From assembly GCF_022678625.1 (NCBI RefSeq), contig NZ_JALBYQ010000004.1, forward strand, positions 310,001 through 374,000: 64,000 nt of DNA, given 5' to 3'. This document shows, piece by piece, positions 7,618 through 15,736 of this stretch. Below the pieces are notes generated by a model. It saw only the letters and a list, made by a program, of their open reading frames with translations, did no database searches and was not told the origin of the DNA. The position numbers and the translations under genes are program-made. Each line of letters starts with the position of its first letter. Within the stretch, counting starts at the first letter, position 1. This DNA is from Aliiroseovarius subalbicans (GTDB lineage Bacteria; Pseudomonadota; Alphaproteobacteria; Rhodobacterales; Rhodobacteraceae).

Positions 7618-10299
7618 ATGGACGCAAGTCCCCTGTCCAAACTGTTCAACCCGACTTCGATCGCTATCTTTGGCGCGTCGGAAAACGGCACCAGCGTGGG
7701 GTCCTTGACCTATGCCAACCTGCTGGCCGACGGGTTCAAGGGGCCGATCGTCCCGATCAACCCGAAATACAAGAAACTGGGCGGCGCCAAGTGCTTTGCC
7801 AAGATCACCGATGTGCCCGATGAAATCGACCTGGCGGTGATTGCCACGCCCGCACGCACGGTGCCGGGCATCATCCGCGAATGCGGTGAGGCGGGGATCA
7901 AGAACGCCATCGTGCTGTCTGCGGGCTTCGGCGAAGGCGACGGGGGCGGCAAGGACATGGAAGCGCAGCTTCTGTCCGCCGCGCGTCGGGCGGGCGTGCG
8001 CTTCATGGGGCCGAACTGTGTCGGCCTGGTGCGGCCGGGCATCGGCATGAACGCCACCTTCCTGCGGTCGAAAACACCGCAGGGGCGGCTTGCGCTGATC
8101 TCGCAATCGGGCGCGCTGATCTCGGCAATCTCGGATTGGGCCGAACCGCACCACACCGGGTTTTCGGCGCTGGTCAGCCTGGGCAATTCCGCCAATATCG
8201 ACTTTGGCGACGCGATGCAGTTCCTGGCCACCGATCCGGGCACGGACGCGATCCTGCTGTATGTCGAGGGGGTGCGCCATGCGCCCAGCTTCATCTCGGC
8301 GCTGCGCTCGGCGGCGCGGCTGAAGCCGGTGATCGTGCTGAAATCCGGCCGTCACGTGACCTCGGCCAAGGCCGCCAACACCCATACCGGCGCGCTGATC
8401 GGCTCGGACGCGGTGTTTGACGCGGCGCTGGAGCGTGCGGGTGCGGTGCGGGCGCAGACCTTCGGGCAGCTGTTTGCCGCCGCCGAGATCCTGGCCAACA
8501 CGAAGAAATCCACCGGCAATCGCCTGACCATCATCACCAATGGCGGTGGCGCCGGCGTGCTGGCCGCAGACCGGGCCGGTGACATGGGCGTGGACCTGCC
8601 GGCCTTGTCCGAGGCGACGATCAAGAAGCTCGACGCGATCCTGCCGCAATACTGGTCGCATGCGAACCCGGTCGACATCCTGGGCGATGCCAAGCCCGAG
8701 GCCTATTCCGCCGCGATCAAGGCGGTGATGGATGACCCCAACAGCGATGGCGTGCTGGTCATGCTGACGCCGCAGGCGATGACCGACGCGACCGCCGCCG
8801 CGCAGGCGGTGATCGACGCGCTGCCCAAGCGGCGCAAGAAACCGGTGCTGGCCTGCTGGATGGGCCAGAGCTCGGTTGCCGAGGCGCGCACGCTTCTGTC
8901 GGCCAACGGCGTGCCGGATTTCTTCACCCCCGAACGCGCCGTCGAGGCGTTCAGCTACCTTGCGCAACATCACCGCAACCGCCGCCTGGCGCTGGAAACA
9001 CCCGGTCCGATGGCCAACAGCCACCTGCCGGACCTGGAAGGCGCGCGCATGATGATCGACGCGGCGCTGGCGGAAGATCGTGACATGCTGTCGGACATGG
9101 AATCGAAGGCGCTTCTGCGCGCGTTCAACATCCCGATCAACATGACGATCGAGGCTTCGACCCCGGCCGAAGCCCTGGTCGCCGCCGAAACCGTCGGCTT
9201 CCCGGTCGCGGTCAAGATCAACTCGCCCGATATCAGCCACAAGTCCGATGTGGGCGGGGTGCATATCAACATCGCCGATGCGGCGGATGTGAAACGCGCG
9301 TTTCGCGAGATCGTGGAAAGCACCAAGTCCGCGCGGCCCAATGCCCGGATCAAGGGGGTGACGGTCGAACCGATGGCCCATGTGGAAGACGCCCGCGAAC
9401 TGGTGATCGGCGCCTCGCGCGACCAGGTGTTCGGCCCGACGATCCTGTTCGGCGCCGGCGGCACGATGGTCGAGGTGCTGAAGGACAGCTCGGTCGCGCT
9501 GCCGCCCTTGAACGCGGTGCTGGCGGATCGCCTGATCAACCGCACCCGCGTGTCGGCGGTGCTGGAGGCGTTCCGCGACCGCCCGGCGGTGGACCGGGAC
9601 GCGGTGGTCGAGGTGCTGCTGCGGATCTCGGACCTGGTGTGCGAACTGCCCGAGGTGGTGGAGCTGGACATCAACCCGCTGTTTGCCGGCCCCGATGGGG
9701 TTCTGGCGGTGGATGCGCGCATTGGCATCGCCCGCCCGCCAGCGCGTGACGGGCATTATGACCACGTCGCGATCCACCCCTATCCGCGCCACCTGGTCAC
9801 GGAAACCCACCTGACCGACGGCACGCCGATGGTGATCCGCCCGATCCGCCCCGAAGACGCCGAAAACGAAAAGGCATTTGTCAAAGAGCTGTCGGACGAA
9901 GCGAAGATGTTCCGTTTCATGGGCGCGCTGAACGAACTCAGCCCCGAGATGCTGGTCCAGTTCACCCAGATCGACTACCGCCGTGAAATGGCATTGGTCT
10001 CGATGGTCGAGATTGATGGCAAGATGGTGCAGACGGGTGTGGCGCGATACGTCATCAACCCCGATGACAAGTCCTGCGAATTTGCCATTGTCGTGTCGGA
10101 TCGGGTGCAGCATCAGGGAATCGGCACCAAGCTGATGAAAGCCCTGTTCGCCGCTGCGCGCGACCACGGGCTGACCATCATGGAAGGCTCGGTTTTGAAA
10201 AAGAACGCGCCGATGCTGCGTCTGATGACGGACCTTGGCTTCAGCCAACGGATGGACCCGGATGACCGGGAACTGGTGCTGGTGGAACGCTGGTTGTAA
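7618..10299 (+). CDS. Acyl-CoA synthetase (NDP-forming)/GNAT fusion, Pat-like protein acyltransferase
   Basis: This 893-residue cytoplasmic protein has a CoA-binding Rossmann domain (about 8-125), succinyl-CoA-ligase-like domains (about 150-450) and an ATP-grasp domain (about 485-705). A C-terminal GNAT acetyltransferase domain (about 735-893) includes the acyl-CoA-binding region VSDRVQHQGIGTKLMKAL. This is the layout of the bacterial lysine acetyltransferases Pat/PatZ, which inactivate acyl-CoA synthetases. His256, in THTGALIG, sits where ADP-forming synthetases carry their phosphohistidine; from memory, Salmonella Pat lacks it, so this protein may retain synthetase activity. The start is supported by GAAGGAA seven bases upstream. 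The next gene is a deacetylase homologue, which supports a reversible acylation role. Confidence 0.88.
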   Translation: MDASPLSKLFNPTSIAIFGASENGTSVGSLTYANLLADGFKGPIVPINPKYKKLGGAKCFAKITDVPDEIDLAVIATPARTVPGIIRECGEAGIKNAIVLSAGFGEGDGGGKDMEAQLLSAARRAGVRFMGPNCVGLVRPGIGMNATFLRSKTPQGRLALISQSGALISAISDWAEPHHTGFSALVSLGNSANIDFGDAMQFLATDPGTDAILLYVEGVRHAPSFISALRSAARLKPVIVLKSGRHVTSAKAANTHTGALIGSDAVFDAALERAGAVRAQTFGQLFAAAEILANTKKSTGNRLTIITNGGGAGVLAADRAGDMGVDLPALSEATIKKLDAILPQYWSHANPVDILGDAKPEAYSAAIKAVMDDPNSDGVLVMLTPQAMTDATAAAQAVIDALPKRRKKPVLACWMGQSSVAEARTLLSANGVPDFFTPERAVEAFSYLAQHHRNRRLALETPGPMANSHLPDLEGARMMIDAALAEDRDMLSDMESKALLRAFNIPINMTIEASTPAEALVAAETVGFPVAVKINSPDISHKSDVGGVHINIADAADVKRAFREIVESTKSARPNARIKGVTVEPMAHVEDARELVIGASRDQVFGPTILFGAGGTMVEVLKDSSVALPPLNAVLADRLINRTRVSAVLEAFRDRPAVDRDAVVEVLLRISDLVCELPEVVELDINPLFAGPDGVLAVDARIGIARPPARDGHYDHVAIHPYPRHLVTETHLTDGTPMVIRPIRPEDAENEKAFVKELSDEAKMFRFMGALNELSPEMLVQFTQIDYRREMALVSMVEIDGKMVQTGVARYVINPDDKSCEFAIVVSDRVQHQGIGTKLMKALFAAARDHGLTIMEGSVLKKNAPMLRLMTDLGFSQRMDPDDRELVLVERWL

Positions 10300-10309
10300 A
10301 CAACACGGT

Positions 10310-10333
10310 CCGGGGCTGCATAGTCGGCCCCGG
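10310..10333 (+). terminator. GC-rich hairpin between the Pat-like and deacetylase genes
   Basis: CCGGGGC (10310-10316) and GCCCCGG (10327-10333) form a perfect seven-base-pair stem with a ten-base loop. It starts 11 bases after the Pat-like stop and ends before the ribosome-binding site of the next gene. No T-tract follows, so it may be a partial terminator, a pause site or an mRNA-stability element. Confidence 0.4.
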
Positions 10334-10355
10334 TCCTGAGCAAGGAGGACGGCCC

Positions 10356-11279
10356 ATGCTGGCCATGATTTCGCACTACGATTGCCGGGAACACGACGCG
10401 GGGCCGCTTCACCCTGAAAGCGTCGAGCGTCTGGATGCGATCAACAATCAGCTGATCATGTCGGGCATGGATTACGTCATCCGCCACTATGACGCGCCGC
10501 TTGTGAGCCGAGAGGAATTGGAACGCGTGCATGTGGGGGACTATCTTGATCGCGTCTATGCGCTGGCCCCCGGTCAGGACATGAAATCGGTTGAGATCGA
10601 CGGCGACACGGTGATGTCACCCGGCACCCTGCGCGCCGCCGAACGCGCCGCCGGGGCGGGCGTGATGGGGGTCGATCTGATCATGAAGGGCGAGGCCAAG
10701 CCGGTCTTTTGCGCCGTGCGCCCGCCCGGCCACCACGCCGAAAGCGACAAGGCAATGGGCTTTTGCCTGTTCAACAACATCGCCGTCGCCGCCGCCCATG
10801 CGTTGGAGGCCCATGGGCTGGAGCGGGTCGCGATCATCGACTTCGACGTGCACCACGGCAATGGGACTGAAGAAATCTTTGCCGGTGACAAACGCGTGTT
10901 GTTCTGTTCCAGTTTCCAGCATCCGTTCTATCCTTTCACCGGCCACGAAAAGGAAACCGACAACCTTGTCGACGTGCCCTTGTCAGCAGGTGCGGGCGGC
11001 AAGGAATACCGCGAAGCGGTGACGGAACACTGGCTGCCGCATCTGAACGATTTCAAGCCTGAATTCGTGCTGGTCTCGGCCGGGTTTGATGCCCACGTGG
11101 CCGATGACATGTCGTCGCTGCAACTGACCGATGCCGACTATGGCTGGTTGACGCAGGAGTTGAAGAATGTCGCCGATACCCATGCCGACGGGCGGCTGTT
11201 GTCGATGCTCGAAGGCGGTTACGAACCCGCCGCATTGGCGCGTTCGGTGGTGAAACACCTCGACGTGCTTCTGGGGTGA
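10356..11279 (+). CDS. Histone deacetylase family protein (class II/AcuC-like)
   Basis: This 307-residue zinc-dependent amidohydrolase of the HDAC superfamily has the catalytic histidine pair H126-H127 (in PPGHHAE). The metal ligands D164 and H166 lie in DFDVHHGNG, and the third, D245, in AGFDAH. Bacterial relatives remove acyl groups from protein lysines (AcuC), polyamines or acetoin-related substrates; this one cannot be assigned precisely. It starts 56 bases after the Pat-like acyltransferase gene on the same strand with a strong AAGGAGG site. An acylation/deacylation pair is therefore a reasonable inference. Confidence 0.92.
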   Translation: MLAMISHYDCREHDAGPLHPESVERLDAINNQLIMSGMDYVIRHYDAPLVSREELERVHVGDYLDRVYALAPGQDMKSVEIDGDTVMSPGTLRAAERAAGAGVMGVDLIMKGEAKPVFCAVRPPGHHAESDKAMGFCLFNNIAVAAAHALEAHGLERVAIIDFDVHHGNGTEEIFAGDKRVLFCSSFQHPFYPFTGHEKETDNLVDVPLSAGAGGKEYREAVTEHWLPHLNDFKPEFVLVSAGFDAHVADDMSSLQLTDADYGWLTQELKNVADTHADGRLLSMLEGGYEPAALARSVVKHLDVLLG

Positions 11280-11283
11280 CAAA

Positions 11284-11328
11284 AGGCGTGGGGGCGGTCA
11301 ATTTCCCTCTTGACCCGCCCCGGCGCCT
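11284..11328 (+). terminator. Long inverted repeat after the deacetylase gene
   Basis: Arms 11291-11301 (GGGGCGGTCAA) and 11110-type complement at 11310-11321 (TTGACCcGCCCC, one bulged C) pair, and an outer AGGCG (11284-11288) pairs with CGCCT (11324-11328). The hairpin is strong and lies between the deacetylase stop and tRNA-Met. There is no T-run, so it is only a probable terminator or processing structure. Confidence 0.5.
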
Positions 11329-11349
11329 CGCCTAAATCCCGCACACCGT

Positions 11350-11426
11350 GGCGGTGTAGCTCAGTTGGTTAGAGCAGCGGAATCATAATCCGCGTGTCCG
11401 GGGTTCAAGTCCCTGCACCGCCACCA
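11350..11426 (+). tRNA. tRNA-Met (CAT anticodon), elongator type
   Basis: A complete 77-base cloverleaf is visible. The acceptor stem is GGCGGTG/CACCGCC and the D arm is GCTC-GAGC. The anticodon stem GCGGA/TCCGC carries loop ATCATAA, giving anticodon CAT. The T arm is CGGGG TTCAAGT CCCTG, and CCA is encoded. The G1-C72 pair and the D-arm sequence fit elongator Met rather than initiator. The Ile2 (CAT, lysidine) alternative is unlikely because those start with a different acceptor stem. Confidence 0.95.
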
Positions 11427-11593
11427 CTTCCCCTCGCTTTTCGATTGCGCTTCGCCCCGTGCTGACGGACACTTGGCCATTAGCAGCCAAGAATGACCCG
11501 ATGCCGTCGAAAAACGTGTCCCACACCGAGGCCTATTCCACATTCGATCACCTTTTTCTGGGGGCGATGCGGTCGATATCAAAAGTAGTGAGC

Positions 11594-12661
11594 ATGAAAA
11601 AGCTGACCCGGCCGTTCTGGAACCGGTGGCGGGCCGGGGATGTGGGCGATGACGTGCTGTTTGCCTTCCTTGAGGAAATCAGGTCGCTGGACGACTGGCC
11701 CGACGCCGCCCTGCGCATGATTGCGACGAACGAGGCGACGTATAAGGCAGGGCGCGCAGGGATGACCCAGGTCGAAGAGATCGCCGCCCTGCGCCGCCTA
11801 TCCTATATGTGCAACCTGGGGCACTGGGGTATCCTGCCGCTGAATGAAGCCAAGCGCCGGGCATATACCAAGGCGCGCGACTACTACGTTCAGGCCGAAA
11901 GGCTGGCCTTTGGGGATCGATTTCAGCAATTCAGTATCGCGTGGAACGGGCAGGCGTTTCCTGCCAACCTGCACTTGCCCAAGGGCGATCCCGCACCGCT
12001 TGTGATCTTGGTGCATGGCATCGATGGCTGCAAGGAAGAGCATTTGGCAACCGAGCTTGCCATGCTGGATGCGGGTTTTGCCGTCGCCGCCTTCGACGGG
12101 CCGGGCCAAGCGGAATCCTTCCTGCTCAATGGCATCCTTTGGGACGCACGGTTTCCCGAGGCGATCACTGCCTGCATCGACCAGTTGGTGGATCATCGGG
12201 GGGTGGATGCGACCCGCGTCGGCATCATGGGGATGAGCATCGGCGCGCTGTGGACGCTGGCGGCAAGCTCCGGCGACGCGCGGGTTAAGGCAGTCTATGA
12301 CCTTGGCGCACCGATCAACACGCGGGCTTTCAATCGGGTTCCGTTCATCATCAAATCGAAGATGTGCCAGATCACTGGCGCCACGTCGGACAAGGATATT
12401 TCTGACGTGCTGTCGCGCAATTTCATCGACAGGGACGAAATCCTGAACGGCATCACCGCCGCCGTCCGCATCGTGCACGGTACCAAGGACCGGGTCGTGT
12501 CGATGGAGGATAAGCACTGGTTGCATGAAAGATTTCAGGCGCTGGGCGTGGCAAAGGCGATCGAGATGCGTATCTTCGAAGACGCGGACCATTGCTGCAC
12601 CAGTCATATCCCGGAAATTCGCCGCGATATGGCCGATTTCTTTCACCGGTTCTTGCGGTGA
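11594..12661 (+). CDS. Alpha/beta hydrolase with helical N-terminal domain (FrsA/DHPON-hydrolase-like)
   Basis: This 355-residue hydrolase begins with about 120 residues of helical cap-like sequence. A classic alpha/beta-hydrolase core follows: the oxyanion-loop region LVHGIDGCKEE (139-149), nucleophile S215 in GMSIG, acid D299 in HGTKD and base H333 in DADH. The arrangement resembles the 2,6-dihydroxypseudooxynicotine hydrolase/FrsA group, which cleave C-C or ester bonds, but the substrate is unknown. I prefer the ATG at 11594; the frame is open to 11459, only 33 bases after the tRNA, and no start has a strong ribosome-binding site. Its last 19 bases overlap the convergent PAP2 gene. Confidence 0.8.
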   Translation: MKKLTRPFWNRWRAGDVGDDVLFAFLEEIRSLDDWPDAALRMIATNEATYKAGRAGMTQVEEIAALRRLSYMCNLGHWGILPLNEAKRRAYTKARDYYVQAERLAFGDRFQQFSIAWNGQAFPANLHLPKGDPAPLVILVHGIDGCKEEHLATELAMLDAGFAVAAFDGPGQAESFLLNGILWDARFPEAITACIDQLVDHRGVDATRVGIMGMSIGALWTLAASSGDARVKAVYDLGAPINTRAFNRVPFIIKSKMCQITGATSDKDISDVLSRNFIDRDEILNGITAAVRIVHGTKDRVVSMEDKHWLHERFQALGVAKAIEMRIFEDADHCCTSHIPEIRRDMADFFHRFLR

Positions 12662-13236
12662 AACCAGATCAGGCCAAGCGCGCCCAACAAGGCGCCGCTG
12701 GCCACGTCGATCACGAAATGCTGGTGGGTCAACAGGGTCGAGAGGCTCATCAGCCCGGCCCAGAGGGCCATGATCCCGTTGCGCAGAGGCCGGCCGCGCG
12801 CAGCCATCGCGCCCGCGCAGGTGATCGCCAAAGTCACATGCAGCGACGGGGCGGAATTATAGGTCAGGTTCACCTGATCAGCGACCTGGAAGACCAGCGG
12901 TGTCACTGCGTCCAGGTGGCCGGTGGGGGCCACGGGAAAGGCCAGGTAACACAAGCCCGCGACGCCGGTTTGTGCAGCAAGGACTAGGGCCAGGCGTGTG
13001 ACATCCGCGCGGTTTTCAAACAATGCCAGAGGCAGCAAAAGCAGCGGCGTTATCGTCAGGTAGATCCAGGCAAACTCCGGGACGAAGGGCATCGCGCGGT
13101 CCCAGGCGGTCTCGATTGACGGCAACGGTCCGCGTTGTGCCGTGATCCAGTTCGCGCTGGCATAAACCGCCCAGAACCACGCGGCAAAGCCCGCGCCGAT
13201 CCCGCTGCGTGCGCGCCAGTCCTCAAGGCCCGGCAT
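12643..13236 (-). CDS. PAP2-superfamily membrane phosphatase
   Basis: This 197-residue integral membrane protein has about six hydrophobic segments. It keeps the PAP2 catalytic motifs PSLH (130-133) and a histidine motif LLTHQHFVIDV ending in H173 and D177. The first PAP2 motif (KxxxxxxRP) is not obvious, as in inositol-phosphorylceramide-synthase-like relatives. It would act on a lipid phosphate or transfer a phospho-headgroup at the membrane. The ATG at 13236 lies inside the end of the desaturase gene (14-base overlap). It is the last gene of the nine-gene operon, and its stop overlaps the convergent hydrolase. Confidence 0.82.
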   Translation of the reverse strand: MPGLEDWRARSGIGAGFAAWFWAVYASANWITAQRGPLPSIETAWDRAMPFVPEFAWIYLTITPLLLLPLALFENRADVTRLALVLAAQTGVAGLCYLAFPVAPTGHLDAVTPLVFQVADQVNLTYNSAPSLHVTLAITCAGAMAARGRPLRNGIMALWAGLMSLSTLLTHQHFVIDVASGALLGALGLIWFHRKNR

Positions 13237-14143
13237 CGGCGTCCCCCGGCAATGGACGGGGCCCTGCCCACATCTGGCGATAGATCTGCCAGAACGTCGG
13301 GCGCGGGTCGCTGGGGCGGACGTGGTGGGGCAGGTCGGTCCAGGGGATCGACGGGTCACGGTGATGCGCCAGGTGATAGTGATAATTCAAGAAGATGCGC
13401 CGGGTGACCGGGTTCACTTTCAGGTTCCATGCGCCTTCGGTCCGGTCCAGTTCGGAAAACGCGTGGTCGGTATACTGCAACGACGACCAGTTCAGCGCGA
13501 AGGCGGCATAGCACGCGAGCCACCCGGTCAGCGATATGTCCAGCGCCACGATCAATACCAGCTGCACCCCGGCAGCAATCGCGATGTCGGTGCGCGCGCG
13601 CCAGACAGGCACTTCCTCCAACGCGTCCAGAAATTCTTGCGCGCTGGTTTGTTTCGAAAACCAAGCGCCCTTGTCGCCGAACAGGTGGCGCCAGCGGATC
13701 AGGTCGGCGGCGATGAAATAGATCACTGCGAACAGCGGCAGGGCGATCCAGTACAGCCCAGTCAGGATCATGTACCATTGCACCGCCTTGATCAGGCGGT
13801 TCTCACCGGGGGCGTAGTAGTCGAACCGTTCAAGTTCGGTTCGGTTGTTGCGATGATGCGCCAGGTGAAACGCCCGTTGCAGAGAAAACGCGGTGGGGAA
13901 GAATCCGGCGATGATCCTTCCTGCGTTTTCATTCACCACGGGGCGTGGGTGAAAGTGACGGTGCACCGCTTCGTGCATCAAGGCATACATCGTGTTGCCG
14001 CCGAACGAGAAGGCGATCATGGCTGGGATCACGCCCCACCACGGGGCGTGCGAGGCGACCCAAAGGCACGCGGCAAGCCCGGCAATACCGCCGAGCAGGA
14101 TTGTCAGGTTCAGGCGTCCAGGGATCTGCACAGGTTCACTCAT
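13223..14143 (-). CDS. Membrane fatty-acid desaturase/hydroxylase family protein
   Basis: This 306-residue membrane di-iron enzyme has the three histidine boxes of the desaturase superfamily: HEAVH (57-61), HLAHH (93-97) and HYHLAHH (255-261). An additional DHAF lies at 226-229. Hydrophobic segments lie at about 12-55, 120-148 and 185-220. Members introduce double bonds or hydroxyl/keto groups into acyl chains, sphingoid bases or carotenoids; the substrate is not predictable from sequence. It overlaps the Rieske gene by eight bases at its start and the PAP2 gene at its end. Co-translation with an oxygenase and a lipid phosphatase suggests a lipophilic substrate. Confidence 0.88.
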   Translation of the reverse strand: MSEPVQIPGRLNLTILLGGIAGLAACLWVASHAPWWGVIPAMIAFSFGGNTMYALMHEAVHRHFHPRPVVNENAGRIIAGFFPTAFSLQRAFHLAHHRNNRTELERFDYYAPGENRLIKAVQWYMILTGLYWIALPLFAVIYFIAADLIRWRHLFGDKGAWFSKQTSAQEFLDALEEVPVWRARTDIAIAAGVQLVLIVALDISLTGWLACYAAFALNWSSLQYTDHAFSELDRTEGAWNLKVNPVTRRIFLNYHYHLAHHRDPSIPWTDLPHHVRPSDPRPTFWQIYRQMWAGPRPLPGDADAGP

Positions 14144-15128
14144 CCGCGGCGGATTGGGCGCAGAAATAGCGGTGCAGGCGGCGCGAATAGGCGTCGCCGG
14201 GTGTGTGTTCGTGGGCGGGTGGGGTCCAGCGCAGGCCTTTCATCACTTCGAAATCCTTGGCTAGGAAATCGATGAACAGTTTCGACGTCAGCCTCAGGCG
14301 CAGCCAATCCCAGAACGTACCGCGTGCCCCGTTGATGCCCACGATCCCGCGCACCAACGTGCCACCTTTGCCGTCCGGGCACATCGACAGGATGCAGAAA
14401 CTGGGCCTGCCGACCTCGCTTTGCACCAGAATCATTGACCCCTTCAGCGCGGTCATGGACGCGTGAATGCTGTCGTTTGAGATCCATTTCACCACCCGGT
14501 CGGCCAACCCGCGCCCGGTCACACGGGTGTGGTAGGCGATGCGGAAGGCACCGGGGACGGGCTCTTCCACCAAAGGGTCTTCCCGCAACACGCGGTCGTG
14601 GACAGAGGCCAGATGCTCCATGTCGAACCCGTTCGCCACCAGCGAGAACCAGGTGGCGTCGCTGTCCAGAGTTCCTGCAAATCGGGTGATAACCGGGCCG
14701 TTCGCGGCAAGCACGGGCACGGGCAGCGGAGGTGGGTCGCCGGGTCCGACAAAGACGAAGATGGCCGATAGTGTTTCTTGGGTGGGAAAGGTCCGCTGCA
14801 CCAAATCGCGTGATTTCTGCCCGTCCGGGCGCAGGAACGCACCGTCCAGCCCGATTTTGCGGTGATGCATGGCGCACAGGATGCTGTCGTCCGCAGCTTC
14901 GGCATGTTTCAGGTGGCACCCCATATGCGCGCAGTGCGGCGCATAGGTCGCGACCTTCCCGGAAGGCGCGCGATACAGAACGTATTCGCGGTCCAGCAGG
15001 GTGCGGGTCAGAACCTGCCCCGGTTTCAACTCATGCGACCCGGCCAGGATGTACCAGTTCGCAGGCAGGGCGGGCAGGGTCGAAACCGGCGGCAACGCCG
15101 CGCTGATCTGCCCTTCTGGAGCGGTCAT
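14136..15128 (-). CDS. Rieske non-heme iron oxygenase, alpha-subunit type
   Basis: This 330-residue protein has an N-terminal Rieske [2Fe-2S] domain with ligands C66-x-H68 and C85-x2-H88. The catalytic domain carries the mononuclear iron motif FDMEHLASVH (H172, H177). Such single-component oxygenases need a ferredoxin and reductase from elsewhere and hydroxylate, demethylate or desaturate small organic molecules. The ATG at 15128 is chosen because it overlaps the preceding stop by four bases (ATGA); an in-frame start at 15200 would lie inside that gene. Position in the operon points to oxidative tailoring of the cluster product. Confidence 0.88.
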   Translation of the reverse strand: MTAPEGQISAALPPVSTLPALPANWYILAGSHELKPGQVLTRTLLDREYVLYRAPSGKVATYAPHCAHMGCHLKHAEAADDSILCAMHHRKIGLDGAFLRPDGQKSRDLVQRTFPTQETLSAIFVFVGPGDPPPLPVPVLAANGPVITRFAGTLDSDATWFSLVANGFDMEHLASVHDRVLREDPLVEEPVPGAFRIAYHTRVTGRGLADRVVKWISNDSIHASMTALKGSMILVQSEVGRPSFCILSMCPDGKGGTLVRGIVGINGARGTFWDWLRLRLTSKLFIDFLAKDFEVMKGLRWTPPAHEHTPGDAYSRRLHRYFCAQSAADE

Positions 15129-15703
15129 GACCGACCTCGACGCCCCAGAAAGAAGCCCAACACAAGGCCAAGGACTACGCAGGCAGCGACGATCATCCAC
15201 AGGTATTGCCGCAGGCCCGTGTCGATCGGGTTGTCGAAGATATTGGCGGAAAAATGCATGCCGGTGATCTGCCAGGCGCCTGCGTCGTTTGACATGGTCG
15301 CGCTCCAGCGCAGGGGGATTTCGAAATCCAGACCCGCGCGCATGGTGAAATGCGCGGTGGAGGTGCCGGTGGCCACCGCGGCGCGATTGTCCGCATAAAG
15401 CGCGGCCAAGCTGTCGACATCAAAGTCGATTTCAAGCGCCTGCACCATACCGTCGGAGGCATCCATCATCCGTTGATAATAGGCGCGCACAGCGTCCTTT
15501 CCATGTACGACTTCGTTGTTCATCGCCGTGAACATGATGTCGTCACCTACGTGGGTCAGGAAGGCGTCCATGTCGCGGGTCTGGAACGCTGCAATCGCCC
15601 CGTCCCGCATGGCGCGAATCTCGTTATGGATGGCTTCAACGTCCTGGGCAAAAGCTGGCAGGGTCAAAAGCGCGAACAGTGGGGCAAGAAGGACTTTTAA
15701 CAT
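15125..15703 (-). CDS. Exported NTF2/SnoaL-like protein with C-terminal membrane anchor
   Basis: This 192-residue protein starts with a signal peptide (residues 1-19, cleavage near AFA-QD). A SnoaL/DUF4440-type NTF2-like fold follows (about 23-150), beginning EAIHNEIRAMRDGAIAAF. A single C-terminal membrane helix (about 167-187) ends in GRRGRS. The predicted topology puts the NTF2-like pocket in the periplasm, tethered to the inner membrane. NTF2-like proteins act as small enzymes or ligand-binding modules; no catalytic residue set is recognisable. It has a good ribosome-binding site (AAAGGT) and lies 33 bases downstream of the GNAT gene. Confidence 0.75.
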   Translation of the reverse strand: MLKVLLAPLFALLTLPAFAQDVEAIHNEIRAMRDGAIAAFQTRDMDAFLTHVGDDIMFTAMNNEVVHGKDAVRAYYQRMMDASDGMVQALEIDFDVDSLAALYADNRAAVATGTSTAHFTMRAGLDFEIPLRWSATMSNDAGAWQITGMHFSANIFDNPIDTGLRQYLWMIVAACVVLGLVLGFFLGRRGRS

Positions 15704-15736
15704 GAAATACCTTTCTGTGACTGGGTGAATCCTAGC

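Noticed and set aside
7563-7823. 86-codon frame starting inside the Pat leader hairpin
   Set aside because: Runs out of frame into the Pat-like gene; no domain. A short leader peptide cannot be fully excluded.
7588-10248. 886-codon open frame on the minus strand opposite the Pat-like gene
   Set aside because: It is the antisense shadow of a GC-rich gene; the predicted protein is a His/Arg/Gly-rich string without domains, while the plus strand has full Pat motifs.
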